Positions 34,360-45,304 are shown, counted from the stretch's first letter. The stretch is 64,000 nucleotides of DNA from Rosa chinensis (GCF_002994745.2 NC_037094.1:23351001-23415000); one strand, 5' to 3'. Program-made: numbers and translations. Notes: a model not told the origin generated them from the letters alone.

Positions 34360-34639
34360 CCTCTCTCTGTTTCAGATGTGAGTGAGAGAGAGCAAGAGAG
34401 AGAAAATAAGAGAAAAAAAATAGAAATTAGATTAAATACGAAATGTCCATTATGCCCTTCCTGTGGGACCTCCTTGTCTGCTCCAGCTCAGCAGATGACG
34501 TCACATTTGGTGCCGGATTCAAATTTTGGATGAAGTTGATGCAATTTGAGAGATCAGGGATGAGTTTGATTAAAAAAAAAGATGAGGGACCAAACTGATG
34601 TTTGGCCTAAAGTTTGAGGGACTAAACTGAATTTAATCC
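33259..34639. mobile_element. Mutator-like element, long inverted ends, 9-bp duplication
   Basis: Ends GGATTAAATTCAGTTTAGTC and GACTAAACTGAATTTAATCC are inverted copies and the arms pair for roughly 330 bp each. The 9-bp target duplication ATAAGGTTA is perfect (33250-33258 and 34640-34648), which is diagnostic of Mutator-like elements. The arms carry CT/GA runs. The 33600-34320 centre is unpaired, moderately GC-rich and of unknown origin; ORFs in it (33597-33866, 33903-34322) overlap in different frames and are not recognised. No MuDR transposase. It was inserted into the second CACTA just inside its right end. Confidence 0.92.
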
Positions 34640-34712
34640 ATAAGGTTATTAGGACACTATGATAAATATGTGTCCTTGATAGGTGTCCTTATATCATGTT
34701 ATTGTAGTAGTG

Positions 34713-34752
34713 CCTGGTGATAATGCCAGCAATAAAATAAAAGCTGCTATCA
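34713..34752 (+). pseudogene. Continuation of the duplicated exon 3
   Basis: GATAATGCCAGCAATAAAAT... continues the exon cut at 26056 and matches 45113-45142. It ends at GCTGCTATCA, where the LINE segment begins. Confidence 0.85.
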
Positions 34753-35798
34753 CGTTGCACGGAGTACTCCTACTGTGAAGGGGGTGAGTGGAGCATCATC
34801 TTCTGCTGGCAACGTTGTTGGGAAGTATTGGAAGGCTATATGGCAAAGTAATGTTCCACCCAAAGTACGCGCTTTCATTTGGAGGTTGGTGAAAGGCATT
34901 GTTCTAATTAAGAAAAATTTGCTCAAAAGGCGTGTTACTTTGCCGGATGGGTTGTGTGTCTTTTGTCATAAGTTTTTGGAGGATGAGTTGCATGTGTTTA
35001 AGAATTGTAAAATGGTGGCTCCTTTCTGGTTGAGCTCCCCATTAGCATTAGTTTCTTTTAACTATGCAGCTCTTTCTATGGGGAATTGGGTGTTTGATAT
35101 GATGGACAAAATGACTTCACAACAAAGGGAGCTTTTCTTTGTCTTGTTGTGGGTTTTGTGGAAGGAGAGGAATAACGTTGTCTGGAAGGCTGGTGTCTTT
35201 CAAAGTTGGAGCTCAATATGTTGGGCTGCTCGTTGATTGGAGGAATATCAGCTGGTCCATAAATCAGTCAGCAGAAAGGGAAAGAGGCAGCAGGTATTTT
35301 GGCGTTTCCCAACCTAGTGGCAGACTCAAAAATCAAAATTAATGTGGATGGAGCATTCCGAATTGATACGGGGAAGGGTGGTATCGGTGTGCGTGGTGGT
35401 TAGGAATGAGCAGGGGTTGTGCTTGGCTGCCCTAGCAAGGCCTTTCAATCATGTGGCTTCAGCCTTACACATCGAGGTAGAAGCATTGAGGGCTAGGCTT
35501 CTCATTGCAATTCACCAAGGATGGGATGATGTGGATATAGCGTGACTGTGCAATTCTTGCAGCAGCAGTTGCACATACAGCTGAGAATTTGTCAGATATT
35601 GGTCGCCTCGTGGAGGATTGTAAGTCCTATATACAAGCTTTCAGTTCTTTACAATTGCGACAGATTTTTAGAGGAGCAAACAGCGTAGCCAATAGGTTAG
35701 CGCATGTTGCTAGTTACTCTTATGTTGATGAGTATTGGTTAGACGAGACTCCTACTATTATACAGGACGTTCTCGATGAGGATATTATTAAAGTTTGA
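34753..35798 (+). pseudogene. 5'-truncated LINE: zf-RVT and RNase H domains
   Basis: The first half reads a plant LINE zf-RVT domain: WKAIWQSNVPPKVRAFIWRL, LPDGLCVFCHKFLEDELHVF. A frame change near 35235 precedes an RNase H domain: KINVDGAFRIDTGKGGIGVV, HIEVEALRARLLIA, then RGANSVANRLAHVAS and a stop at 35796-35798. Frames differ between the pieces (stop at 35236, shift near 35545), so it is dead. No poly(A) tail follows: at 35793 the sequence passes straight into duplicated host DNA. Confidence 0.85.
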
Positions 35799-36073
35799 AA
35801 TGGACACTGTACGTATCGATCCATTTGAATTTACATTGATAAATATTGAGATGCAACACATATTTCATTCAAGTGATACAACTGAAATTGAATTGTAGGA
35901 ACACCTTCATTTGTCTTTTTGGTTCCCCCCCCGAACACCCTTTTTCAGTTGACAGAGATGGGAGCCATCTGAATTACATGGTGCAAAGGTGCTCCGGTCT
36001 TCACTTGAGCAAGTTGTTTGTGTATAGGTAAAAGACTGTGTATGATGTTTAGAAAGAAAAGAAGAAAAAAAAT
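35793..36073. repeat. Duplicated block equal to the 3' flank of the methyltransferase gene
   Basis: GTTTGAAATGGACACTGTA... matches 45816-46024, with small indels (for example a 33-bp segment at about 36000 missing from the other copy). The duplicate stops just before the position matching the methyltransferase stop codon (46029-46031). So this copy has 3'-flank DNA only. Confidence 0.88.
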
Positions 36074-36516
36074 ACAAAACAAACTCTAGAGACAGATGGA
36101 CAATATCTCCGCAATTGTTTCATTGCATCATTTGTCGATGCTCTAATTTCGCTAGTTGGACGTTACTGCCAACCACCAATCCAGACAAGCGCCTTCATCA
36201 GAATGGTTGCGTCTGCAGGCAATGCAACTGCAGCTTGGTGAGGAGAGCAGAGATTGCTCCTGTGGTGGCTACAATCCTTTATTGGAGGTTGGTCGTGCTT
36301 TCTTGACTACCGGTGATTGATGATCTAGAGGAGCATGATGTTGTGTCACCCTTATGTTCCTTTGTAGCATTTTCTTCCAAATCGTTATCAATTGGCTAAT
36401 TCCTTCCTTGAACTCATCTTAAAACTGGTGGTGTTTTCCCAAAGATTGATTTTCTGATTTTTAGGATGACGATAGAATAGTCCTCCATGGCTCATTTAGA
36501 ATGTGAGCTTCTTTCT
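36074..36516. other. Intergenic, no gene seen
   Basis: Only short ORFs in unrelated frames; no domain, repeat or RNA gene recognised. Confidence 0.5.
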
Positions 36517-36521
36517 ATGGG

Positions 36522-36949
36522 TGTAGATACCTCTACTAGCATGACTAGTTTGCTATCTCACCAAGCATAAGTAACACCCTCTTTGGGACACCCACAAGCC
36601 ATGGTGAGGCCCAACCGCTACTTGCATCTTGTAGCCCTATGTTCAAGCTACGCTACGGTATCCGAAAGTCGCAAATACGTCGCCGGGAAGACACCTTCCC
36701 GGCCTTGCCAAGTTGCCTCCATAATAGGCCTTTCTAGACTAGAATAGTGATTTTAGTCATCCCACATCTAAGAAAATGTAAAGGAGAAGCATTCCTTCAC
36801 CTATAAAAGGAATGCCTCCTCCCACTTAAACACGATCCCATTACATCTTTTGTAATCCCCTTGGGCCGCAAGGCTCAACACACTAGTGTAACATTCAAGT
36901 GGACGTAGTTTCTCGCTAAGGCGGGAGACGAACCACTATACATCTCGTG

Positions 36950-37023
<74 letters not shown>

Positions 37024-37061
37024 ATGCTAACTAGAGATCCCCTCGGTCACTAACGTTAACA
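36522..37061 (+). repeat. 5' LTR of the non-autonomous element
   Basis: 540 bp. TATA box at 36802-36809 in CACCTATAAAAGG, the same 13-mer as in the Tat LTR. A (CT)n run at about 36952-37022 accounts for the 40-bp length difference from the 3' LTR. Confidence 0.93.
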
Positions 37062-37079
37062 TTGGCGCCGTCTGTGGGA
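37062..37079 (+). other. Primer-binding site of the non-autonomous element
   Basis: TTGGCGCCGTCTGTGGGA, identical to 924-941. Confidence 0.85.
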
Positions 37080-37199
37080 AGCCAACACAAAGGCTTCGTC
37101 ACCTACCACAAACTTTGGCCTGTTGGCGTCAAGTCAACGCTCCGTCAACACTGATCAGCAATGGTCAACATCCCTCAACGCAGGTCAACGCCCATAGGG

Positions 37200-38600
37200 T
37201 CAGTCAAGGTTGGTCAACGCTGACCTACTAAAAAAAAAAAAAATTGGCGCTAACTACTCTGGACACCCAGAAAACCTCTATGGGCACCCATCCTATCTTC
37301 AATCATCATCCTCCACTGGCGGGGACTGGCGCCAGTTTCAAATTTCAGCTCGATTGCCACCGCCGAGCTTCTGTCAGGCTGCACCAAGCTTCTGTCAAGC
37401 TGCAGCACCTAGTTTCACCGCTAGCCACCTCCGCCAGCAGGCCACCGCTAGGCTACACCGCCAACGCCATCAGCGGATCCCATTCGCCAAGCACGACATA
37501 GCCAGCTCCAAGCACTAACAAAGCCTTGACGGAGCATCAATTTCCGACTCTCCGCTGATATCCAAAGGTTCCGCCGGCCATGAGCTCCGTAGTCAATGAC
37601 CCGCTGACCATGCTCCACTCCATCAACGAGCTCTGCTCCACAGAACTATACACCGGCGGCACACCACCGCTAGCTATGCCCAGCGGTCAGAAACCTCTGC
37701 TCCGCTCCGCCAGCCCTCCTCTGCTGGTCTTCACCGATGGGATTCACCGCAGAACTCCGTTAAGAGTCACTGTTGAACTCTGCCGCTGAGCTTCGCTAGC
37801 CTCAACTGCTCCGCCAGAGCACCATCAGCGGCACTTCTTCCGCTAATCTCTATCGGACACTGGTCTTTCGATTGATCAAACATGCTCCTCCGCTGACCAG
37901 AAAACCTCCGCTAACAACAGCTCCGTTGTCAAGTTCCGGCAAAACCTCCGCTCAGTAAAACTAGCGGCACCAACAGACGGCTGATGATCAGGCTCCATCA
38001 ACCATCACCTCCGTCGGCCAAACCTCCGCCGAACTTAGTCAGCGGCACCGCCAAGCTTCAAATGGAGAAAACACGAGCTTCGGCCAACATGACCATTCTT
38101 CAATCATCACCAGCACCGGCAGCTCCGCCAAGGACTACATCTGCTGAGCAAAACCACCGCTGGGCACCGACTCTCCGCTAAGCTCCAAGCCCCCCGAAGC
38201 TACCGCTTCTCGTAACTCCTCTGCCGAACGCCAACCCTCCGGCGGACCAACCAAAGGCCACCGCTAACAAGCAGCGGGTCGACATCACAAACGAGCTCCG
38301 CTCCGCCGAACTCCTCCTCTGCTGAGCTGCGCTCCACTGAACTCCTCCTCCGCTGAGCTGCTCCACACCACCGAGCACAACCACTAAGCAAAAGCTCCGC
38401 TCTGCTACTGCCAACCATTAGCAAGCTAAGCCTCCGCTGGGCACCGACCCTCCGCCGAGCTTCAATCCTTAACGGAGCCCCAATCTGTAGCGGAGGACTT
38501 CTATCCGTAGCTGACACTGGACACCCGCGCACTTCATCTAGGCAGCTAGCGAACAAATTCACAACTGGGAATCTGCAGCGACGTTGCTGGTTCTAGCAGC
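37200..38600. other. GC-rich non-coding interior
   Basis: Rich in CCGCC, CCGCTGAGC and AGCGG words that echo the Tat tandem repeat (CCGCTGAGCGAAAC...). ORFs here (37210-37518, 38200-38562 and others) overlap in several frames and show no domain. Confidence 0.55.
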
Positions 38601-38831
38601 ACAAGATCCTCTGTCAGGAGAGAAGAATGAAGAAAGCTAAGTCTCTCACCTTATTGATACGAACATCACACACCTCTCTTTCAAACTTCAGCTATTGCAA
38701 TTTAAGAACAGCATGCCTCTTAATTTAACGACATCTATCAATAGCCTGGTGCACTCGTCATACTAGGCTTTGGACTCCTGCTGCCAGCTTTTTGCATGCT
38801 TAATTCACATCAATTGGCCGCTTGTCCCAAC

Positions 38832-38880
<49 letters not shown>

Positions 38881-40020
38881 CCCTGTGGTACCACATATAG
38901 TGCAGCTCCATGCCAATATATGATTCATAAGTATGCCATGTATTAGAACATCATATAATTTATGTGTGCACACCTACAACACATGATTCAGCTACTTTAC
39001 ACATATTCTTTATAGTTTGTACACGACCCACTGCCCAATCAAGGCATATGGCCAATATTCATTACCATGAATCCAAAGTACTATATGGCAGTACACTACA
39101 AAAGTCAAGACATCATTATCATGAATATTCAACAGATTACTTGTTGCCATGCAATACATGTAATCACCTTTATCTCATGCATCTATGCCATGACAAATTC
39201 ATCTCACATACCATGAAACACTTTACTGCTTTGTATGTGCACATGCTACACATGTATCGATGCCCTACACATAAGACAAGCCATACATGACCACAAACTT
39301 CTATCGGCTACGTGCATATATAATCACAAAATATAGCAGGCTTCTATCACTTGTCAAAGCATGCTAGCTCATTAAAAGCCTATGTTCCTGTGACAAGTTG
39401 AGAACACATCATTAATATACCTCCTTTACTTAGATCTTCTTCTTATTTGGAATTTGCACAAAAACAAATTCTTTTTATTTAGTCAACTAAATCATGTGAA
39501 TAAATAGCTAGTCACCTATTTTTGTTTTGACTTCGGAGGAAATCAATGAAAAACATTCATATGTAAACAAGGCCAAAACAAAGTATTTGCGATCATTCGC
39601 CGATCACATGGAGTGTCATACTTGGACAACTTCAACATGATTTGGGTACCTATGCAAATTTCAACTCCAACTCGCTCCAAATCGGCATAAGATAAGTAAC
39701 TTTATCTCACTACATGCTCTTTCAATTAGAGCTATTGACATGCCTTGTCATGCTTATAAATAACTTTTAGAGCATGCTTATAACATATGTTATATATTTT
39801 TTAGTAGCACACCTACTATGCACACATCCTAGTGCCATGACTATACATGTCTCCATGACCCTTAAGCATACCTACAAAATGTTATTAGCATCCACATCAC
39901 AAGTACATGCTACACATATGCCATGCTTCTATTTAATTGCAACCCAATTAAATAAACATGGAACACTCAAACAAAATATTATTACTTGCTCTATTTGTTT
40001 GTCATGTTTCATACAAGTAC
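38600..40020. other. AT-rich non-coding interior
   Basis: Sharply different composition from its neighbours, with an (AT)n(AC)n microsatellite at about 38831-38882 and frequent ACATG words. No gene recognised. Confidence 0.55.
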
Positions 40021-40199
40021 AAACTTTACGAGTCTATGGTCACCGCCAAGCGGTAAGGCAACGCCTCATAATGACAATGACCACTACGCGGCATTGCAGT
40101 CAAGTTTCTCCTCTGAGAAATAGTAAAGGGACTAGTTAACACAGCCCACGGCAGCCATTGATCCTGCAGTTAACCCCGACGCTTGGGTACCAAAGATTA

Positions 40200-40345
40200 G
40201 GTTCGCTACCTAACACCCACTGCTTCAACGCAGCTCCCCTCATCAAACAATTTTCCGACCATCCGGAGGTCTATAGCTAGGAGTGGGGGACTCCTCGCAG
40301 AGCCTAGCAGGGGCCCACTCGAAAGGGCAAAAGCGTTCGCTCCGA
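40200..40345 (+). other. Conserved 3' block shared with the Tat element
   Basis: GTTCGCTACCTAACACCCAC..., CCGACCATCCGGAGGTCTAT, GGAGTGGGGGACTCC, CAGGGGCCC and CGAAAGGG occur in the same order and spacing as at 15060-15200. Confidence 0.85.
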
Positions 40346-40604
40346 CCAATTCTAGATGAACTACGCACTCGCACTAATTATGCTTGATATACGGCACAAA
40401 GTTACGCTTTGGTATCAACCCGCAAGAACACCCTCGTTGACTGGGGACTTCGGGGACTTGTACACACAGCCCAGCATAATTAGCAACAGTCACGCTCATG
40501 CCTCAGGGCATCACCTTCGAACTACCCGTTAAAGCCTCAGCGGCATCCACGAGCTCTCACTCTCTCGCCGCAGCGGCACCGCAGAGCTGTCGTGCTCTCA
40601 GCTC

Positions 40605-40940
40605 AGCGGCATCCCCGAGCTTCCCGCTCATGCCTTCCCAGGCAACCCACGAGCTTCCGCTCATGCCTTCCCAGGCAACCCACGAGCTTCCGCTCATGCC
40701 TTCCCGGCAACCCCTGAGCTTCCCGCTCATGCCTTCCCGGCAACCCTTAAGCTTCTCGCTCATGCCTGCCCGGCAACCCACGAGCTTCCCGCTCATGCCT
40801 TTCCAGGCAACCCACGAGCTTCCGCTCATGCCTTCTCGGCAACCCACGAGCTTCCCACTCATGCCTTCCCGGCAACCCCAAGTTTCCCGCTCACAAGTTT
40901 TCCGCTCATGCCTTCCCGGCAGTCCTCGAGCTTTACACTC
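40605..40940 (+). repeat. Minisatellite, about 33-bp unit, ten copies
   Basis: Unit of the form GAGCTTCCCGCTCATGCCTT followed by CCCGGCAACCCAC. Copies vary by a few bases and by an optional AGG. The + ORF 40498-41268 and its antisense ORF are translations of this array. Confidence 0.9.
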
Positions 40941-41456
40941 ATGTCTACTCGACACACCACACGTTAATGGAACATTGAATTCTTCTACCATTTGTCGCTT
41001 GCGACAAATTGAATTCTTTTCGCGTTCCATTAATACGAGCGACAACCAAACAAACACAAGCGTTCACATATTCATCATTCACGAATTACAAACGCTTACC
41101 TTCGCAGCGCTCATACAACTTACATTTATCATATGCAATCCATATGCTCACACGACCATACACGCTCTCGAATTTGTACGTCATAAGCGATCGTACTCGG
41201 CGCCATTCGCGTGTATACATCAACATGTATCACGCACCCCGTACGTTCATATATGCCAACGCATATAAGTGCAACTCACATTTGTTGCCCAATGCAATGA
41301 GCATCCTACATATGCCTATTTTTTGTCTTTGTTTTGCAGGTTAACGAGTCCCTTCTTGCTTATGGAGTTTGGGGACTTGTAGGGGCTCCGTGCCGCCCGG
41401 TTACTTATGCTTGATGACTTCATGATTATAACTCCCCAACCAAGAAGCTCCTCTTA

Positions 41457-41475
41457 CTTGGGGACTTTGGGGACT
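41457..41475 (+). other. Polypurine tract of the non-autonomous element
   Basis: CTTGGGGACTTTGGGGACT directly precedes the 3' LTR, nearly the same as at 15317-15335. A related GGAGTTTGGGGACTTGTAG copy stands about 100 bp upstream (41363-41381). Confidence 0.8.
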
Positions 41476-41975
41476 TGTAGATACCTCTACTAGCATGACT
41501 AGTTTGCTATCTCACCAAGCATAAGTAACACCCTCTTTGGGACACCCACAAGCCATGGTGAGGCCCAACCGCTACTTGCATCTTGTAGCTCTATGTTCAA
41601 GCTACGCTACGGTATCCGGAAGTCGCAAATACGTCGCCGGAAAGCCACCTTCCCAGCCTTGCCAAGTTGCCTCCATAATAGGCCTTTCTAGACTAGAATA
41701 GTGATTTTAGTCATCCCACATCTAAGAAAATGTAAAGGAGAAGCATTCCTTCACCTATAAAAGGAATGCCTCCTCCCACTTAAACACGATCCCATTACAT
41801 CTTTTGTAATCCCCTTGGGCCGCAAGGCTCAACACACTAGTGTAACATTCAAGTGGACGTAGTTTCCCGCTAAGGCGGGAGACGAACCACTATACATCTC
41901 GTGTCACTCTCTTTCTCTCTCTCTCTCTCTCTCTCTAAAGCTAACTAGAGATCCCCTCGTTCACTAACGTTAACA
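41476..41975 (+). repeat. 3' LTR of the non-autonomous element
   Basis: 500 bp, partner of 36522-37061, with a shorter CT run (about 41906-41936). Confidence 0.93.
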
Positions 41976-41980
41976 ATGGG

Positions 41981-43430
41981 TTTTTGGGTTATGGTTTAGG
42001 GTTTAGGGAAAATTCTATTATTTAGTACGTTTCAGATATAGTATTCTAGTATTCCTAATATGATCGTTCCAAATCTTCCATTCTTCTGTATTTATTAGAT
42101 TTCTTACGCACTTTTAAAAGCTAACAATATATTAGAAATATTAGGCATTGCATATGGAAGAAATCACATTCTTCAATAGTGGTTGACAAAGTTTATTATC
42201 GTAGTAGAGTATGAACCAAAATCTTTAGAACAACTTTCTTTATTTCTAACCAAAATGTTTTTACCATTTGCTGATTTCATATTTGATTTGCTACCATTTC
42301 TAAGCCATATGTTATCCTCAAAAACCCTAAGCCGCCCAAGACCAAAGTTTTCTTCTCTATTTCCTATTGCTCGTCTGGCAGCACTTCTTGTCAACACGGG
42401 AGCCGAATCTGAGTGGTGGAGGTAAGGGGTAACGGGTGCTCTCTCTTTATCGTTGATGATCAGTGGCAGTGCGTCAAGGTATGGTAGAGGCCTGTATGGT
42501 TGGATTTCTCTATTGAAGATGTCGATGTATCGCGGCGTCTTGTTGTTGACGGTGGTAGGTAGGTCGGCAATAGCTGGTAGGTGATGCGGCGGCGACATTA
42601 GTTTTTCCGGAGAAGGGAGGTGTTGGGCTTCTTGCTGCTCTCACTTGGGCTTGGTGATTTGGGCCTGGGTGTTAACCATTGCCAACACACCATATGAATG
42701 GTGTGAGTTATGGGATCAAAATCTTTCCTTATCTCACTCCCAATTCTAATTTAATTAAGGTCTAAATTATATGCTTGGATTATGTGGGTAATTTAATTGA
42801 GAGGAAGGGGCAAAATGGTAAAACAGGCATGCGGGGCAGAATAGTAATAAACACAACATTAAGGGCAAAATGGTCAAACCACTTGGGGTATTACTATTTA
42901 TCCCCCGCTAGGGATTTAGAATAGAAAATAAGCTTTATCTATTTTCAATAACTCCCTAGTTTTTTTAAGGGAGCTAGGCATTTTTCTGTGTGCACTCTAT
43001 GTGATCCAGTAAAATCCTTTGGAGTATTGCCAAAGGAGGATTTAAGCTATATCTACGAATTTGATGTCTAATGAGTGGACTTATTTCTATGTACCATTGT
43101 GGTTACTACCACAACTTCTTGATCTGTTTGAAGGCAGCGGGAGGGTATATAATTGTCATTCTAGTTTGTGATGAATGAAATTGGAACTCGATTTGGATTA
43201 ATTCAAAAAAAAACAAAAAACAAAATCTTATCCCTAGTAGATACTCCTCAAAGCATCTTTAGCAATGTTAACTATTTTTGAGTCAAATTTTAGCGAGTCA
43301 CTTTAGAAATACGTTTGCATCAATGATCTCTATTTTAACTAGTTTTGAATTTATATTATTTTTTAAATGAAGATTAAATAGTTGAAATGTATTTATAAAT
43401 TACATAAAACAACTTAAAATGAATGTTTTA
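41981..43430. other. Intergenic, no gene supported
   Basis: A minus-strand ORF (42598-42173, 141 codons) has no recognisable domain and no coding context, so I do not call it. A run of A/C near 43206-43225 after GGAACTCGATTTGGATTAATTC looks like the tail of an old retroposon. Confidence 0.5.
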
Positions 43431-43566
43431 AATTATAGAGAGTCTCATCTCGCTCTCTATATTTGTCCCCATATTGATGCATTCTTTGGAGTTAATAAAA
43501 TTTTCTCTTTGATCAAAAAAAAAAAAAAAAAAAATTATAGAGAGTCTCATCTCGCTCTCTATATTT
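43431..43566 (+). mobile_element. 68-bp retroposed poly(A) tail fragment with 34-bp duplication
   Basis: Identical 34-bp copies (43431-43464 and 43533-43566, beginning AATTATAGAGAGTCTCATCT) flank a 68-bp insert that ends in about 18 A. The insert contains GTTAATAAAATTTTC, a likely polyadenylation signal. This is the footprint of target-primed reverse transcription that copied only the last 50 bases of an RNA. The source RNA (LINE or host mRNA) is not identified. Confidence 0.88.
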
Positions 43567-44146
43567 AGGAGCGAGATAGCTAAAAATTATAATACAGAGC
43601 CACTTAGGAGTCTGGTGCATCTGCTAAAATAAACAAAAAGTTAAACATGCTCTCTAAAATAGCTAAGAAGTCAAAATAGAGAGTCTGCTAAATATGCTCT
43701 CATAAAATAAAATCTCAATAATTTTGATATAAAATAAGGGCACAAAATTGACTCTCTTGTGCAATGGTTGACAAACCATTCTCTTAAAAATTGTATAAGA
43801 ATCCCAAATATAAGTTTTAAAGTTTGCTACTTGGTCCATTCCTTTAAAGGACTTTCCTTCTTTAAAAGACTTTGTCATAACATCATAGCATCGTGTCCTT
43901 GCCTGTATAGAATTCCATTGTGTCATATTTTCCAGGGTGTGCATTGGACCCTTAATTTGTTTATCATATACAAATTGAATAAGTTCGGTTTCGTTTCAAC
44001 CAAAGGAACTAGAACTCACTTTTTGGCCTTCTCTGTTTGGCCTCACCTCTCCTTCACCACCTTCTATGATCCTTACTATATTAAAACCTCTCAACTATTA
44101 ACCATCCCTCAGTGTAGCAATCTTGTTCTCTTCTTCTCATCTCAGC
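43567..44146. other. Upstream region of the histidine-rich gene
   Basis: No ORF of note. CT-rich stretch TTGTTCTCTTCTTCTCATC just before the candidate ATG may be a leader. Confidence 0.4.
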
Positions 44147-45304
44147 ATGCCAACCCAAAGGGTAATAACATATGCTTTGATACACAGCAATTATCTTTAC
44201 ATGATATAGTAGTAATTGATCACCAGCTACGTGATAAATATATTTCAGGTACCTTGCTGGAAAGATAAGCCGGTATTGGTATCGGTTTATGTGGAGAGGC
44301 CGAAGAGAAAGCCAGCTTCGTCAACTCATCATCATCATCACCACCACCACCACCACCACCATCATGTTCATCACACCATCAAGCGAGAGGTTATTTCTCA
44401 TAGGGATGGTTCTAGTGGCAAAGGCTATACTACTAGTAGGAGAGCCGAGCTCCTTCAGTACTCTCAACGCCTTCGCCAATCTGCTAGAACAGCTCTAGCA
44501 TCACCATTACCATCCATACCCTCTGTTCCAAATCCAAGCCACACCAGCAATCCTCAACCTCAGGCTGAGGTATCTTATTACTAGTTCTTGGTTCTGGTGT
44601 TGCTCAATACAACTTTCTTGAAGTAACTAGGGTATAATTTACCTGCATAACTAATGGTGTTTGAACAGAAGGTTATTCTAGTAGAATGATTAAGCAAAAG
44701 AATACAGAAAAGAGTGAGACTGTATAAAACTTGAAATAAAAACTACTTGTAATTTGTTTAGGGTATTCTGTGTACTAAAAGCTAAATTTAAATTCCCTAG
44801 CTATTTCAATTTGTAGCCTCGACAATCAGCAATGAACTTTAATTTCTTTTCTTTCTTTTTTTAAATTAGGCTTAACGAAGTTACAGAATGGTTACATTTG
44901 AACAGTAGTTTGGATAGGTAATTATAAGTCAGATTGATTATGCAATGCATTCTCTAATGAAGTTTCGTTGTTAGGTTGTCACTGTCCCAACAAAGCCAAA
45001 GAAAGCAAAAGCCCCAACCTGCTTTGGCAACTGCGAAGTACCAACCATATTTGGGCCTCTTACAAGTTTCCACGCTAAGAAAGCGAGGAATACAAGAAAG
45101 AAACGTGGCGGTAATGCCAGCAATAAAATAAAAGCTGCTATCAAAACATTGAAGGTAAGATACTTAAAAGAGCTGAAATTTTGTGATCACATCCCTGGCT
45201 AGCTTAGTTCTGAAGTGTATTAATCTAAACTCAAAACCTTTCAGGTGCAAAAGCAACAGGCCTTCTTCTGCAAGTTGTTCTCATCATCAGCAAAGCGAGA
45301 GTAA
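44147..45304 (+). CDS. Small histidine-rich basic protein (unidentified)
   Basis: Proposed exons: 44147-44161, 44249-44569, 44975-45154 and 45245-45304, all with GT/AG borders and phase 0, giving 191 residues. The protein starts MPTQRVPCWKDKPVLVSVYV, has 13 consecutive His near residue 35, a basic middle (SRRAELLQYSQRLRQSARTA), and a Lys/Arg-rich second half (KPKKAKAPTCFGNC, HAKKARNTRKKRGG). It ends KQQAFFCKLFSSSAKRE. The basic stretches suggest a nuclear protein, but I do not recognise the family. The tiny first exon is the least certain part; earlier exons may exist. The gene converges on the methyltransferase gene, its stop lying 725 bp from that gene's stop. A pseudogene copy is at 25090. 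Confidence 0.6.

Larger units (their letters stand above)
26057..34712. mobile_element. Second CACTA element with captured genes (8.7 kb)
   Basis: Left end CACTACTACAATAATATGAT...; the reverse complement of the right end is CACTACTACAATAACATGAT.... The terminal inverted repeat is 30 bp with two mismatches. Flanks are CGT on the left and CCT on the right. The uninterrupted duplicate at 45104-45115 reads AAACGTGGCGGTAATG, so the right CCT is best read as a mutated CGT duplication. No transposase was recognised. It carries minus-strand fragments of UEV1, an LRR receptor kinase, VDAC and ribosomal protein P2, plus two Mutator-like elements and a foldback element inserted into it. It is unrelated in end sequence to the first CACTA beyond CACTACTACAA. 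Confidence 0.9.
36522..41975 (+). mobile_element. Non-autonomous LTR retrotransposon related to the Tat element
   Basis: LTRs at 36522-37061 and 41476-41975 start TGTAGATACC and end GTTAACA, with the duplication ATGGG (36517-36521 and 41976-41980). The primer-binding site matches that of the Tat element exactly, the polypurine tract nearly so, and the block around CCGACCATCCGGAGGTCTAT (40255-40274) is shared. The 4.4-kb interior has no gag, protease, RT or integrase. It is GC-rich at 37200-38600, AT-rich at 38600-40020, then has the conserved block and a minisatellite. About eight LTR substitutions outside the CT run (roughly 1.7%) make it older than the Tat insertion. It presumably depends on Tat-type enzymes. 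Confidence 0.92.

Noticed and set aside
40498..41268. 256-codon ORF with repeated LPLMPS units and its antisense ORF
   Set aside because: They read through the 33-bp minisatellite of a non-coding LTR element, with no domain and no codon signal.
42173..42598. 141-codon minus-strand ORF
   Set aside because: No recognisable domain, no splice or promoter context, in intergenic DNA; likely chance.
44289..44498. ORF in another frame across the His tract (and its partner at 25193-25426)
   Set aside because: The frame with the His tract continues across GT/AG junctions in phase; this one does not.
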